From Phocaeicola oris (lineage in GTDB: Bacteria > Bacteroidota > Bacteroidia > Bacteroidales > Bacteroidaceae): DNA of 64,000 nucleotides. The translations under genes and the position numbers were made by a program. The notes under the pieces were generated by a model that worked only from the letters and a program-made list of their open reading frames with translations, was not told the DNA's origin and searched no databases. This document shows positions 27,066-35,090 of this stretch, piece by piece (the first letter of the stretch is position 1; every line of letters begins with the position of its first letter). Location of the stretch: contig NZ_JAJLQX010000014.1 of assembly GCF_021295095.1 (NCBI RefSeq), positions 1-64,000 of the forward strand, written 5' to 3'.

Positions 27066-28958
27066 ATGAGAAAATGGCGTATTGAAGATTCGGAAGAGCT
27101 CTATAATATTATAGGCTGGGGTAGGCCGTACTTTAGTATCAATGAGAAAGGACATGTAGTAGTTACACCTAAAAAAGGTTGTGCCAGTGTTGATTTACGG
27201 GAAGTTATAGATGAGTTGCAGTTGCGTGATGTTTCAACACCTGTATTGCTTCGATTTCCTGATATTTTGGATAATCGAATAGAACAGATATCGGAATGTT
27301 TCGATAAAGCTTCAAAGGAATATGGATATAAGGGAGAAAACTTTATTATATATCCAATTAAAGTAAACCAGATGAAGCCTGTTGTTGATGAGATTATCAG
27401 TCATGGCAAGAAATTTAATTTAGGTTTGGAAGCCGGTTCAAAACCGGAATTGCATGCAGTTATTGCCGTTAATTCTGATTCTGATTCTTTGATTATTTGT
27501 AATGGATATAAGGATGAAAGTTATATAGAGTTAGCTTTACTTGCCCAGAAGATGGGTAAACGAATTTTCCTTGTAGTCGAGAAATTAAATGAACTTCGAC
27601 TGATAGCAAGGATGGCAAAGCGTTTGAATGTTTGCCCCAATATAGGAATTCGCATTAAGCTTGCTTCTTCCGGTAGTGGCAAATGGGAAGAAAGTGGCGG
27701 GGACGCAAGTAAATTTGGCCTGACTTCCAGTGAATTGCTGGAAGCACTTGATTTTCTTGAGAAGAATAAACTAAAAGAGAGCCTGAAATTAATACATTTT
27801 CATATTGGTAGCCAGGTCACAAAGATACGTCGTATTAAAACAGCTTTGCGTGAAGCATCTCAGTTTTTTGTTCAACTTCATGCGATGGGATTCAATGTTG
27901 AATTTGTTGATATAGGCGGCGGATTGGGCATTGATTACGATGGAACTCGTTCCTCAAATAGCGAGAGCAGTGTAAATTATTCTATTCAAGAATATGTGAA
28001 TGACTCTATTTCCACATTGGTTGATGTGGCTGATAAAAATAATATCCCTCATCCGAATATTATCACGGAAAGCGGTCGTTCTCTGGCAGCCCATCATTCT
28101 GTTCTTGTCATCAATGTCTTGGAGATAGCGTCTCTTCCAAAGATGCCGGAAGAGTTTGAGGCGACAAAGAATGAGCATGAATTAGTTCAGGAGTTATATG
28201 ATATCTGGGATAATTTGAATGTAAGCCGAATGTTAGAGGACTGGCATGATGCTCAACAGATACGTGAGGAAGCTCTCGACTTGTTTAGTCATGGTATTGT
28301 AGATTTGAAGACACGGGCTCAAATTGAGCAGATGTTTTGGTCGGTTGCGCATGAAATCAATAATATGGCTAAACAGCAGAAGCATGCTCCTGATGAGTTG
28401 AAACAGTTAGATAAATTATTGGCTGATAAGTATTTTTGTAATTTTTCTTTATTTCAGTCATTGCCTGATTCTTGGGCTATTGATCAGATATTCCCTATTA
28501 TGCCTATTCAGCGATTGGATGAGAAACCTGATAGAGAAGCAACCTTACAGGATATTACATGCGATTCTGATGGCAAGATTGCCAATTTTGTTACTCAAAG
28601 TACGATATCTCAATCTCTTCCTATCCACTCCTTGAAATTGGGAGAACCTTATTATATTGGTGTATTCCTTGTTGGTGCTTATCAGGAGATTTTAGGTGAT
28701 TTACATAATTTGTTTGGTGATACGAATGCTGTTCATATCTCTGTGGAAGAGAAAGGATATTCTATTGAACAGATTATTGATGGAGAGACCGTTGCCGATG
28801 TATTGGATTATGTCCAGTATAGTTCCAAGCGATTAGTGCGTACGTTGGAAACATGGGTTACCCGTTCGTTGAAAGAAGGTAAGATTACCGTTGAGGAAGG
28901 TAAGGAGTTCTTGTCTACTTACCGATCGGGATTGTATGGCTATACTTATTTGGAGTAA
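27066..28958 (+). CDS. speA: Biosynthetic arginine decarboxylase
   Basis: 630 residues from ATG 27066 (MRKWRIEDSEEL); an in-frame TTG 9 bp upstream is unlikely. Fold III PLP enzyme: the PLP Lys is in IIYPIKVNQMKPV, followed by HFHIGSQV, the phosphate-binding GGGLGIDYDG and ITESGRSLAAHHS. The C-terminal half carries the insertion and CxxD-type region (LYDIWDNLN, and the end LSTYRSGLYGYTYLE). It makes agmatine, the route to putrescine and spermidine in Bacteroidales. argB follows after 3 bp, so polyamine output and arginine synthesis genes share a transcript. Confidence 0.95.
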   Translation: MRKWRIEDSEELYNIIGWGRPYFSINEKGHVVVTPKKGCASVDLREVIDELQLRDVSTPVLLRFPDILDNRIEQISECFDKASKEYGYKGENFIIYPIKVNQMKPVVDEIISHGKKFNLGLEAGSKPELHAVIAVNSDSDSLIICNGYKDESYIELALLAQKMGKRIFLVVEKLNELRLIARMAKRLNVCPNIGIRIKLASSGSGKWEESGGDASKFGLTSSELLEALDFLEKNKLKESLKLIHFHIGSQVTKIRRIKTALREASQFFVQLHAMGFNVEFVDIGGGLGIDYDGTRSSNSESSVNYSIQEYVNDSISTLVDVADKNNIPHPNIITESGRSLAAHHSVLVINVLEIASLPKMPEEFEATKNEHELVQELYDIWDNLNVSRMLEDWHDAQQIREEALDLFSHGIVDLKTRAQIEQMFWSVAHEINNMAKQQKHAPDELKQLDKLLADKYFCNFSLFQSLPDSWAIDQIFPIMPIQRLDEKPDREATLQDITCDSDGKIANFVTQSTISQSLPIHSLKLGEPYYIGVFLVGAYQEILGDLHNLFGDTNAVHISVEEKGYSIEQIIDGETVADVLDYVQYSSKRLVRTLETWVTRSLKEGKITVEEGKEFLSTYRSGLYGYTYLE

Positions 28959-28961
28959 ATA

Positions 28962-29735
28962 ATGAAAGAGAAACTTACGATAGTAAAAGTCGGTGGTAAA
29001 ATTGTTGAGGAAGAAGATACACTTCAGCAGTTACTTTCCGATTTTGCTTCTTTCCCAGGGTATAAAGTACTTGTTCATGGTGGTGGACGTTCAGCTACAA
29101 AGTTAGCAACACAGATGGGAATAGAGACGAAAATGGTTAATGGCCGTCGTGTTACGGATGAGGCTATGTTGGATATTGTGACGATGGTTTATGGCGGATT
29201 GGTTAATAAACATGTGGTGGCCGGCTTACAAGGCAGAGGGCTGAATGCAATAGGTCTGACGGGAGCAGATATGAATGTGATTCTTTCTCACAAACGTCTT
29301 GTTACTGAGGTGGATTACGGAATGGTAGGGGATGTTGAAAAAGTAAATGGCGCGGCTTTAGCGTCTCTTATTGAAAAAGATATTGTTCCGGTAATAGCTC
29401 CTCTGACACATGATGGGAAAGGACATTTACTGAATACGAACGCAGATACCATAGCAGGAGAAACAGCCAAAGGCTTAGCCGACTTTTTTGATGTTACCTT
29501 AATATATTGTTTTGAGAAGAAAGGTGTTTTGCGAGATGTCGATAATGAAGACAGTATTATTCCAATCATTACAAAAGAATACTTTGCCAAATATGTCGCC
29601 GATGGCACTATCCAAGATGGTATGATTCCTAAATTAGAGAATGCTTTCTCAGCTATTAATGCCGGAGTCTCGCAAGTCATCATCGCGTCTGCGGCTGTTC
29701 TGAGGGGATATGGAGGAACAATTATAAAGAAATAA
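28962..29735 (+). CDS. argB: Acetylglutamate kinase
   Basis: 257 residues, amino-acid kinase fold. Motifs: VKVGGKIVEEE (N-terminal glycine loop), LVHGGGRSATKLA, NGRRVTDEAMLD for the substrate, and LNTNADTIAGETAKGL with KLENAFSAINAGV. It phosphorylates N-acetylglutamate (N-acetyl- or N-succinyl-glutamate in Bacteroidales, where the succinylated pathway is known) in arginine synthesis. The usual argC, argD and related genes are elsewhere. It closes the topA-aroK-speA-argB unit. Confidence 0.95.
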   Translation: MKEKLTIVKVGGKIVEEEDTLQQLLSDFASFPGYKVLVHGGGRSATKLATQMGIETKMVNGRRVTDEAMLDIVTMVYGGLVNKHVVAGLQGRGLNAIGLTGADMNVILSHKRLVTEVDYGMVGDVEKVNGAALASLIEKDIVPVIAPLTHDGKGHLLNTNADTIAGETAKGLADFFDVTLIYCFEKKGVLRDVDNEDSIIPIITKEYFAKYVADGTIQDGMIPKLENAFSAINAGVSQVIIASAAVLRGYGGTIIKK

Positions 29736-29744
29736 TAAAAAAAT

Positions 29745-29780
29745 GACGGGTGAGTGTAACTTTTTGGTCACTCACCCGTC
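29745..29780. terminator. Strong hairpin between argB and sigma gene
   Basis: GACGGGTGAGTG (29745-29756) and CACTCACCCGTC (29769-29780) form a perfect 12-bp stem. The tail on the plus strand (TATATTAATA) is poor in T, while the minus strand has a clear T-run after the stem. It ends the argB transcript and lies just 15 bp before the sigma ATG. Confidence 0.75.
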
Positions 29781-29795
29781 TATATTAATAGAACG

Positions 29796-30305
29796 ATGCG
29801 AGAAATCAGTTTTAAGAATGATATTTTACCACTGAAAGATAAACTTTATCGGTTAGCCTTTCGAATTACATTAGATAGTGCGGAAGCTGAAGATATTGTT
29901 CAAGACACACTGATGAGAGCCTGGGAAAAACGGGAAGAATGGAATCGGATTGATTCAATTGAAGCATTTTGTTTAACGATAGCGCGTAATTTAGCTATTG
30001 ACCGAAGTCGGAAAATGGAGACACAGAATGTGGAATTGATTTCCGAAAGGGAGGAGCAACTTGATGCATCTACTCCTTATGACCAGTTGACTGAGAATGA
30101 GCTGTTAAAGTTAGTCCATCGGTTGGTGAATGAGCTACCTGAAAAACAGCGATCTATCATTCAATTGCGAGATATAGAGGGGAAGAGCTACAAAGAGATT
30201 GCAGATATTATGCAATTGCCGGAGGAACAAGTAAAAGTGAACTTGTTTAGGGCAAGGCAGAAAATAAAGCAAAAGTATTTGGAGATTGAAAATTATGGAT
30301 TATAA
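29796..30305 (+). CDS. ECF-type RNA polymerase sigma-70 factor
   Basis: 169 residues. Region 2 (~15-80) has LYRLAFRITLDSAEAEDIVQ and AFCLTIARNLAIDRSRK; region 4 (~110-160) has LPEKQRSIIQLRDIEGKSYKEIADIMQ, a standard helix-turn-helix. Its 3' end overlaps the next gene by 11 bp, so translation is coupled. A perfect hairpin directly upstream of the start leaves little room for a separate promoter, so it may be made mainly from read-through of the argB transcript or from a promoter I cannot identify. Confidence 0.92.
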   Translation: MREISFKNDILPLKDKLYRLAFRITLDSAEAEDIVQDTLMRAWEKREEWNRIDSIEAFCLTIARNLAIDRSRKMETQNVELISEREEQLDASTPYDQLTENELLKLVHRLVNELPEKQRSIIQLRDIEGKSYKEIADIMQLPEEQVKVNLFRARQKIKQKYLEIENYGL

Positions 30306-30771
30306 ATATATTGAACAATTGGTTGAACGTTATTGGAATGGTGAGACTTCTTTGGAAGAGGAACAAATTCTGCGTGCTTTCTTTCGTCAGAAAGAAATTC
30401 CTACCAGCCTGCTTTGCTATAAAGTAATCTTTGCTTATGAGGATAGAGAAAAGCAGAAAGGATTGGGAGATGATTTCGATGCAAAGATTTTGGAAAAGAT
30501 TGAAATTCCTACTATAAAAGCAAAACGTTTGACCTTGCGTTCTCGGTTGATGCCCTTGATGAAGGCTGCTGCTATGGTAGCAGTAGTTATGCTAATTGGA
30601 ATGATTGCCGAACATTCTATGGACAAGCAAGGAGAATCAATGATTTATGTTCATGATGAGTATAGTGAAACCTCCAGTGAGCCTGAGGTAGCAGTTCAGC
30701 AGACAGCTCCTGAAGATTCTGTTAAAATAATGGCTGTGGAGGATGAAGAAGACATAAGTAAGGAGAAATAA
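30295..30771 (+). CDS. Sigma-coupled single-helix membrane protein
   Basis: 158 residues from ATG 30295 (MDYKYIEQLVERYWNGETSLEEEQ). The N-terminal ~85 residues are cytoplasmic and helical; the opening YIEQLVERYWNGETSLEEE is a zinc-less anti-sigma-like start common in Bacteroidota. One membrane helix (~88-106, MKAAAMVAVVMLIGMIAEHS) is followed by an acidic periplasmic tail of ~50 residues. The 11-bp overlap with the sigma gene supports a role as its anti-sigma partner. This role is inferred. Confidence 0.75.
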   Translation: MDYKYIEQLVERYWNGETSLEEEQILRAFFRQKEIPTSLLCYKVIFAYEDREKQKGLGDDFDAKILEKIEIPTIKAKRLTLRSRLMPLMKAAAMVAVVMLIGMIAEHSMDKQGESMIYVHDEYSETSSEPEVAVQQTAPEDSVKIMAVEDEEDISKEK

Positions 30772-30881
30772 CATTTTCATTTGCTTTAATATATAATGGT
30801 AGTTAGTGCTTATTTAAGAACATTAGCGAAGCTGTGAAGCTTCAATTCTCTCAAATTTTAATCAACTAACTAAATAGTGCG

Positions 30882-30920
30882 GGGGTGATTGCGTGAGTAA
30901 TCGCCCCTTAAAATTGTTTT
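30882..30920 (+). terminator. Intrinsic terminator after second sigma module
   Basis: GGGGTGATT (30882-30890) pairs with AATCGCCCC (30899-30907), with one G-T pair and an 8-base loop, then TTAAAATTGTTTT. Confidence 0.7.
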
Positions 30921-30941
30921 GATGTTTCCGTTAGAAATCAT

Positions 30942-30949
30942 TAATTTTG
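30942..30949 (+). promoter_or_regulatory. -7 box close to the YgjP-like gene start
   Basis: TAATTTTG fits TAnnTTTG but lies only 5 bp before ATG 30955, so a transcript from it would be leaderless or nearly so. It argues against the upstream TTG/ATG starts at 30919/30922. Confidence 0.35.
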
Positions 30950-30954
30950 TGTCT

Positions 30955-31659
30955 ATGGTAACAAAAAGAGTGATTGCAGATAAGGATTTTAAACAGATTA
31001 TCATTCGTACGCATAGAGGAATGAAGAATATGACTATGCGTGTTAAAGCCAATGGACTCTATGTTACAGTTCCTCCTTTCAGCCGGACAGATGAGGTTTT
31101 AAGGGTTTTAGAGCAGTATCGCTCTCCTTTATTAGAGAAATATAAGAAGGTTGCAAAGAAATCTTTCGATATGAACTATACTATAGATGTTCAGAGCTTT
31201 AAATTGAGATTGGCTCCGGGACCGTTTACTTTTTTTTCGGTGAAATTTGAGGATGAGAAAGTTATTATCTACTGCCCAAAGAATGTTGATTTCTCTAATG
31301 ATGATGTGCAACGATTGGTACGAAATGCTATCATTCGTGCAATGAGACGCAGAGCAGAGGAATATCTTTCTCCATTGCTGAAAGTATTGGCTGAAGAGAA
31401 TCATTTCACTTATAAGAAAGTGCGTATTAAGGCAACTAAAAGCAGGTGGGGAAGTTGTTCAGCTGCAGGAAGTATAAATCTTTCGTGTTATTTGTTGCTT
31501 CTTCCACCACATCTTATTGATTATGTTTTGCTACATGAACTTTGTCATACGAAAGAGATGAATCACGGACCGAAATTTTGGGAACTGCTCAACAGCGTCA
31601 CCGGAGGATTGGCTTTTCAGCTACGCAAAGAATTGCGAGATCTGAAAGTTGATTTTTAA
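30955..31659 (+). CDS. YgjP/WSS1-like zinc metalloprotease (DUF45)
   Basis: 235 residues from ATG 30955 (MVTKRVIADKDF). The C-terminal domain has the zinc motif HELCHTKEMNHGPKFW (HExxH plus a third His), preceded by the family signature TKSRWGSCSAAGSINLSCYLLLLP (split: TKSRWGSCSAAG, INLSCYLLLLP). This is the M48-like DUF45 family. The YgjP group is cytoplasmic and poorly characterised; relatives include SprT and Wss1 proteases that act on DNA-protein crosslinks. Upstream in-frame TTG and ATG codons (30919, 30922) would extend it by 12 residues without family support. Monocistronic. Confidence 0.85.
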   Translation: MVTKRVIADKDFKQIIIRTHRGMKNMTMRVKANGLYVTVPPFSRTDEVLRVLEQYRSPLLEKYKKVAKKSFDMNYTIDVQSFKLRLAPGPFTFFSVKFEDEKVIIYCPKNVDFSNDDVQRLVRNAIIRAMRRRAEEYLSPLLKVLAEENHFTYKKVRIKATKSRWGSCSAAGSINLSCYLLLLPPHLIDYVLLHELCHTKEMNHGPKFWELLNSVTGGLAFQLRKELRDLKVDF

Positions 31660-31999
31660 AGTTGTAATTTGATATCGAGTAAGGAAATAGACATTTTCTT
31701 AAGAAAGCACTATAGGTCTGTAAGTCCTTAAATAATAGGCATATAAGTTCAAAATGCTACATATTGCAAATCTATATCTTGTACAATGCGTATGACCAAG
31801 TGAAGTGATACGCATCAGTTAGTCAACTCATCCGTATGAATTGCTCAACTCATGCGGATGAGTTGTTCGATTCATACGGATCATTTTTGTAATTCATCCG
31901 TATGGCTTTCTGAAGTGATGCCCATCCTTTTGAATATTGATATTCGACATCTTGACATTAGATAAAAATAAATTCGGAAATTCTCTAAGAATCAATCTA
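31660..31999. other. 340-bp spacer between convergent genes
   Basis: No gene. It separates the rightward YgjP-like gene from the leftward exo/endonuclease-phosphatase gene. About half is the 22-bp repeat array C (31786-31939); the rest is AT-rich with no clear T-tailed terminator, so the array may take that role. Confidence 0.7.
31786..31939. repeat. 22-bp repeat array C (7 units)
   Basis: Unit starts at 31786, 31808, 31830, 31852, 31874, 31896 and 31918, an exact 22-bp period. Units 3 and 4 join as CAACTCATGCGGATGAGTTG, a perfect 8-bp inverted repeat around GCGG. The left side carries GAAGTGATACG and the right ATACGGATCATTTTTG, the same bracketing as array A. It lies between convergent genes. 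Confidence 0.9.
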
Positions 32000-32755
32000 T
32001 CAAAGTGAAGAACTCATTTTTACTTTTATAAAGACAGGCCGATGGTCGGAAGCGACAGACTCGTTAAGGACTAGAGCTTTTTTGACCTTGACGGTCTTCG
32101 GGCTGTTTTTTAGTTTCATAATATAATCAATCGTCTTTGTTGGTTTATCTGAGGGCCATGTCGGAACAGAGACATCGTTTAAGATTGAAAAGTATTTCTC
32201 AAATAATAAGATTTCTCGGGAGTCTGGCTCAGAGTTAAAATCTCCTGCGATAAATACAGGTTTATTGACATTAAGTTCCGTCCATATTTTAATTATTTTC
32301 TCAGCAGAAGCTATGCGATCGGCTTGCGTTAGGGAAAGATGGGTGCAACAGAATACATATTGATCAAACTCTGCTATTATCAGAGCCCGTTGTTCCTCTC
32401 TTCCGGGGAGAGATGTACGAATAATTCGTAAAGGTTTCTTTTTACTTAATATGCCGATACCATATTTTCCGCCATCATAATTAATGGCCGGAGCGTATGA
32501 AGGATGAAGTCCTGTCCGAATTGCTAATTCTCCAAGAACATATTTCCCTTTGCTACGAGTAGTGGCACTGTCAATCTCCTGAATAGCAACAATATCCGGC
32601 TTCATTAGCTTAATAACATCAGCCTGACGGTTAAAATCCTGTTGATTGTCCATGCCTAATCCGCTTTTAATGTTGTAGCTCATCATCTTAATGGTTTGGG
32701 AACTAACTGAAAATACGGACAGTATCATCAATATGGAAAAACAGATTTTCTTCAT
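32000..32755 (-). CDS. Exported endonuclease/exonuclease/phosphatase-family protein
   Basis: 251 residues with a signal peptide (MKKICFSILMILSVFSVSSQ). EEP fold signatures: MSYNIKSG, IVAIQEID (metal-binding Glu), FCCTHLSL, AGDFNSEPDS (catalytic Asp/Asn) and ASDHRPVF (catalytic Asp-His). The family covers nucleases, sphingomyelinases and phosphoinositide phosphatases; secreted Bacteroidales members could act on phospho-lipids, sugars or nucleic acid, and the sequence does not decide. It starts 7 bp after the stop of a small membrane protein gene, so the two are probably one unit. Confidence 0.85.
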   Translation of the reverse strand: MKKICFSILMILSVFSVSSQTIKMMSYNIKSGLGMDNQQDFNRQADVIKLMKPDIVAIQEIDSATTRSKGKYVLGELAIRTGLHPSYAPAINYDGGKYGIGILSKKKPLRIIRTSLPGREEQRALIIAEFDQYVFCCTHLSLTQADRIASAEKIIKIWTELNVNKPVFIAGDFNSEPDSREILLFEKYFSILNDVSVPTWPSDKPTKTIDYIMKLKNSPKTVKVKKALVLNESVASDHRPVFIKVKMSSSL

Positions 32756-32762
32756 ATTTCTT

Positions 32763-33164
32763 TTATCTTTCAGTTTCGAGCATGTAAATGATTCCGTTTT
32801 GTTTGGTAATTTTTATGATGCTCCCTTTATCATTCAAATTGAATGGTGTTGTATTATCCGTTTTATTGTCTACAATCATTAAAGCACTACTTTCAGCAAA
32901 GCGATTGATAGTCATTTTGGTGGTCTCATCAGGCATAACCTTATTAAGTAAAAGGCTGTCATTGATATATACCGCAATGCTATCTCCGGCAAAATCATTC
33001 GATATTTCAATGCTGTATTTTCCTTCGTAAAAGATTTTGCCGTCTTTTCTCTGATAACGGAAAGAAAGGTAAATAAAAATAGCCACAATTAGAAAGATTC
33101 CAAGAGCCAATAGTCCGTTACCAACCATGAACTGTTTGTTGATATTTAAGTTGTTTTTACCCAT
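32763..33164 (-). CDS. Hypothetical membrane-anchored protein
   Basis: 133 residues. A short cytoplasmic lead of ~14 residues, one hydrophobic helix (~15-33) and a C-terminal ~100-residue domain of predicted beta strands facing the periplasm. No family is recognised. It is the first gene of a two-gene leftward unit with the EEP-family protein and starts divergently from the rimP operon, with its own -7 box 28 bp upstream. Confidence 0.7.
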   Translation of the reverse strand: MGKNNLNINKQFMVGNGLLALGIFLIVAIFIYLSFRYQRKDGKIFYEGKYSIEISNDFAGDSIAVYINDSLLLNKVMPDETTKMTINRFAESSALMIVDNKTDNTTPFNLNDKGSIIKITKQNGIIYMLETER

Positions 33165-33192
33165 AATCTCTATTTATTTATTGTTTGTTTTG

Positions 33193-33200
33193 CAAAAATA
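33193..33200 (-). promoter_or_regulatory. -7 box for the leftward hypothetical/EEP unit
   Basis: The minus strand reads TATTTTTG, a perfect TAnnTTTG box, 28 bp before the ATG at 33164. Divergent from the rimP promoter and separated from it by about 20 bp. Confidence 0.5.
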
Positions 33201-33218
33201 GATTTTTTTACTCGAATA

Positions 33219-33251
33219 TTTTGTAGTAGTGACATATAATTTGTATATTTG
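33219..33251 (+). promoter_or_regulatory. Promoter of the rimP-nusA-infB operon
   Basis: TTTTG (33219-33223) and TATATTTG (33244-33251) are separated by 20 bp, matching the Bacteroidota -33/-7 consensus well. The start should be near 33258, giving a leader of about 55 nt. Confidence 0.7.
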
Positions 33252-33271
33252 CAGCGATTTGGATGAATGGT

Positions 33272-33295
33272 GGGGCTTGAGAGAGCCCTTTTTTT
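33272..33295 (+). terminator. Attenuator-like hairpin in the rimP leader
   Basis: GGGCT (33273-33277) and AGCCC (33284-33288) form a stem with a 6-base loop, followed by seven T and then ATTCTT. It lies after the predicted start and 18 bp before the rimP ATG, so it could end transcripts before the operon. Confidence 0.6.
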
Positions 33296-33313
33296 ATTCT
33301 TAATTGTATATAG

Positions 33314-33781
33314 ATGATTGACAAAAATGTTGTAACTCGAATTGTTGAAGAGTGGTTGAAAGGGAAAGACTACTTTTTAGTCGATATAAATATCAGCCAG
33401 GACGATAAAATTGTCGTAGAGATTGATCATGCCGAAGGTGTGTATATAGATGATTGCGTGGATTTAAGCCGTTACATTGAATCAAAGTTAGACCGTGACA
33501 AGGAAGACTTTGAATTGGAAGTTGGTTCAGCCGGTATTGGTCAGCCTTTTAAAGTTCTGCAGCAATATAAAAATTATATCGGCAAGGAAGTTGAAGTGAT
33601 GACTAACGCAAATCGGAAATATACAGGTATTCTAAAAGATGCCGATGAAGATCACTTTATGGTTACTATAGAAAAGAAGATTAAACTTGAAGGAGCAAAG
33701 CGTCCGAAGATGGTACCGGAGGATGTTCCTTTTAAATATGATGAAATAAAATATACTAAGTACTTAATTAGGTTTAAATAG
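33314..33781 (+). CDS. rimP: Ribosome maturation factor RimP
   Basis: 155 residues, normal length. N-terminal alpha/beta domain (YFLVDINISQDDKIVVEID, DCVDLSRYIESKL, FELEVGSAGIGQPFK) and C-terminal SH3-like barrel (KEVEVMTNANRKYTGIL). RimP helps assemble the 30S subunit. It heads the conserved rimP-nusA-infB cluster, 2 bp before nusA. The signature usually read SPG..RPL appears here as SAGIGQPF. Confidence 0.93.
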   Translation: MIDKNVVTRIVEEWLKGKDYFLVDINISQDDKIVVEIDHAEGVYIDDCVDLSRYIESKLDRDKEDFELEVGSAGIGQPFKVLQQYKNYIGKEVEVMTNANRKYTGILKDADEDHFMVTIEKKIKLEGAKRPKMVPEDVPFKYDEIKYTKYLIRFK

Positions 33782-33783
33782 TT

Positions 33784-35049
33784 ATGGCCAAAAAGAAAGA
33801 AGAGACAGTCAGCTTGATTGACACGTTTGCAGAATTTAAGGAACTGAAGAATATTGATAAGACCACCATGGTCAGTGTATTGGAAGAATCGTTCCGCAAT
33901 GTGATTGCAAAAATGTTTGGCACGGATGAGAATTACGATGTGATCGTTAATCCGGATAAAGGAGATTTAGAGATATATCGTAATCGTAAAGTGGTGGCTG
34001 ATGACCAGCTGGCAGATCCTAATATGGAAATCAAACTGTCGGATGCCCGGAAGATAGACGCTTCGTATGAAGTGGGAGAAGAAGTAACAGATGAAGTGCC
34101 TTATTCTAAGTTTGGCCGTCGGCTTATTCTGACGTTGCGTCAGACATTGGCTTCTAAGATTTTAGAACTTGAAAAGGATAGTTTGTATAATAAATATATT
34201 GATAAGGTAGGTACCGTTGTCAGTGCTGAGGTTTATCAGGTTTGGAAGAAAGAGATTTTGTTGGAAGATGATGACAAAAATGAGTTATTCTTGCCAAAGA
34301 CAGAGCAGATCCCAAGTGATTTCTTCCGAAAAGGAGAAACCGTTCGTGCTGTGGTTGCTCGAGTTGAAAATACGAATAACAACCCCAAAATTATCTTAAG
34401 CCGTACGTCTCCGGTATTCTTGGAACGATTGTTTGAAGCAGAGGTTCCGGAAATCATGGATGGTTTGATTACCATTAAGAAAATTGCTCGTATTCCCGGA
34501 GAGCGTGCAAAGATTGCGGTTGAATCGTATGATGATCGTATCGATCCTGTTGGAGCTTGTGTTGGCGTGAAAGGTTCCCGTATTCATGGTATTGTTCGTG
34601 AACTGCGAAACGAGAACATTGATGTCATCAATTATACTTCAAACATTCAATTGTTTATACAGCGTGCGTTGAGTCCGGCAAAAATTTCTTCTATAGTTCT
34701 CCATGAAGAGGATAGAAAAGCAGAAGTTTATTTGAAGCCGGAGGAGGTTTCTTTGGCGATCGGTAAGGGCGGTATGAATATTAAACTTGCCAGTATGCTT
34801 ACCGATTATACGATTGATGTGTTCCGCGAATTGGATTCAAATGATCAGCAGGATGAAGAAGATGTTGCTTTGGAAGAATTCAAAGATGAAATTGACGGAT
34901 GGGTGATCGATGCCATCAAAAGTATTGGTTTAGACACTGCAAAGGCTGTGTTAAATGCTCCTCGTGAGATGTTGATTGAGAAAGCGGACCTTGAAGAAAG
35001 CACAGTGGATAACGTGCTGAAAATTTTAAGAGCTGAATTTGAAGATTAG
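33784..35049 (+). CDS. nusA: Transcription termination/antitermination factor NusA
   Basis: 421 residues. N-terminal RNA-polymerase-binding domain (~1-130, KTTMVSVLEESFRNVIAKMF), S1 domain (~130-205), then two KH domains with VGACVGVKGSRIHGIVREL and EVSLAIGKGGMNIKLAS. The C-terminus has an acidic segment and a helix-hairpin-helix-like end (VDNVLKILRAEFED); the two E. coli acidic repeats are absent, as is usual outside Proteobacteria. NusA controls pausing and termination and could act on the hairpin in its own operon leader (inference). Confidence 0.96.
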   Translation: MAKKKEETVSLIDTFAEFKELKNIDKTTMVSVLEESFRNVIAKMFGTDENYDVIVNPDKGDLEIYRNRKVVADDQLADPNMEIKLSDARKIDASYEVGEEVTDEVPYSKFGRRLILTLRQTLASKILELEKDSLYNKYIDKVGTVVSAEVYQVWKKEILLEDDDKNELFLPKTEQIPSDFFRKGETVRAVVARVENTNNNPKIILSRTSPVFLERLFEAEVPEIMDGLITIKKIARIPGERAKIAVESYDDRIDPVGACVGVKGSRIHGIVRELRNENIDVINYTSNIQLFIQRALSPAKISSIVLHEEDRKAEVYLKPEEVSLAIGKGGMNIKLASMLTDYTIDVFRELDSNDQQDEEDVALEEFKDEIDGWVIDAIKSIGLDTAKAVLNAPREMLIEKADLEESTVDNVLKILRAEFED

Positions 35050-35090
35050 TCAATCTTTAAACCGGTTCAATATTAATTAAAGGAGAATAT

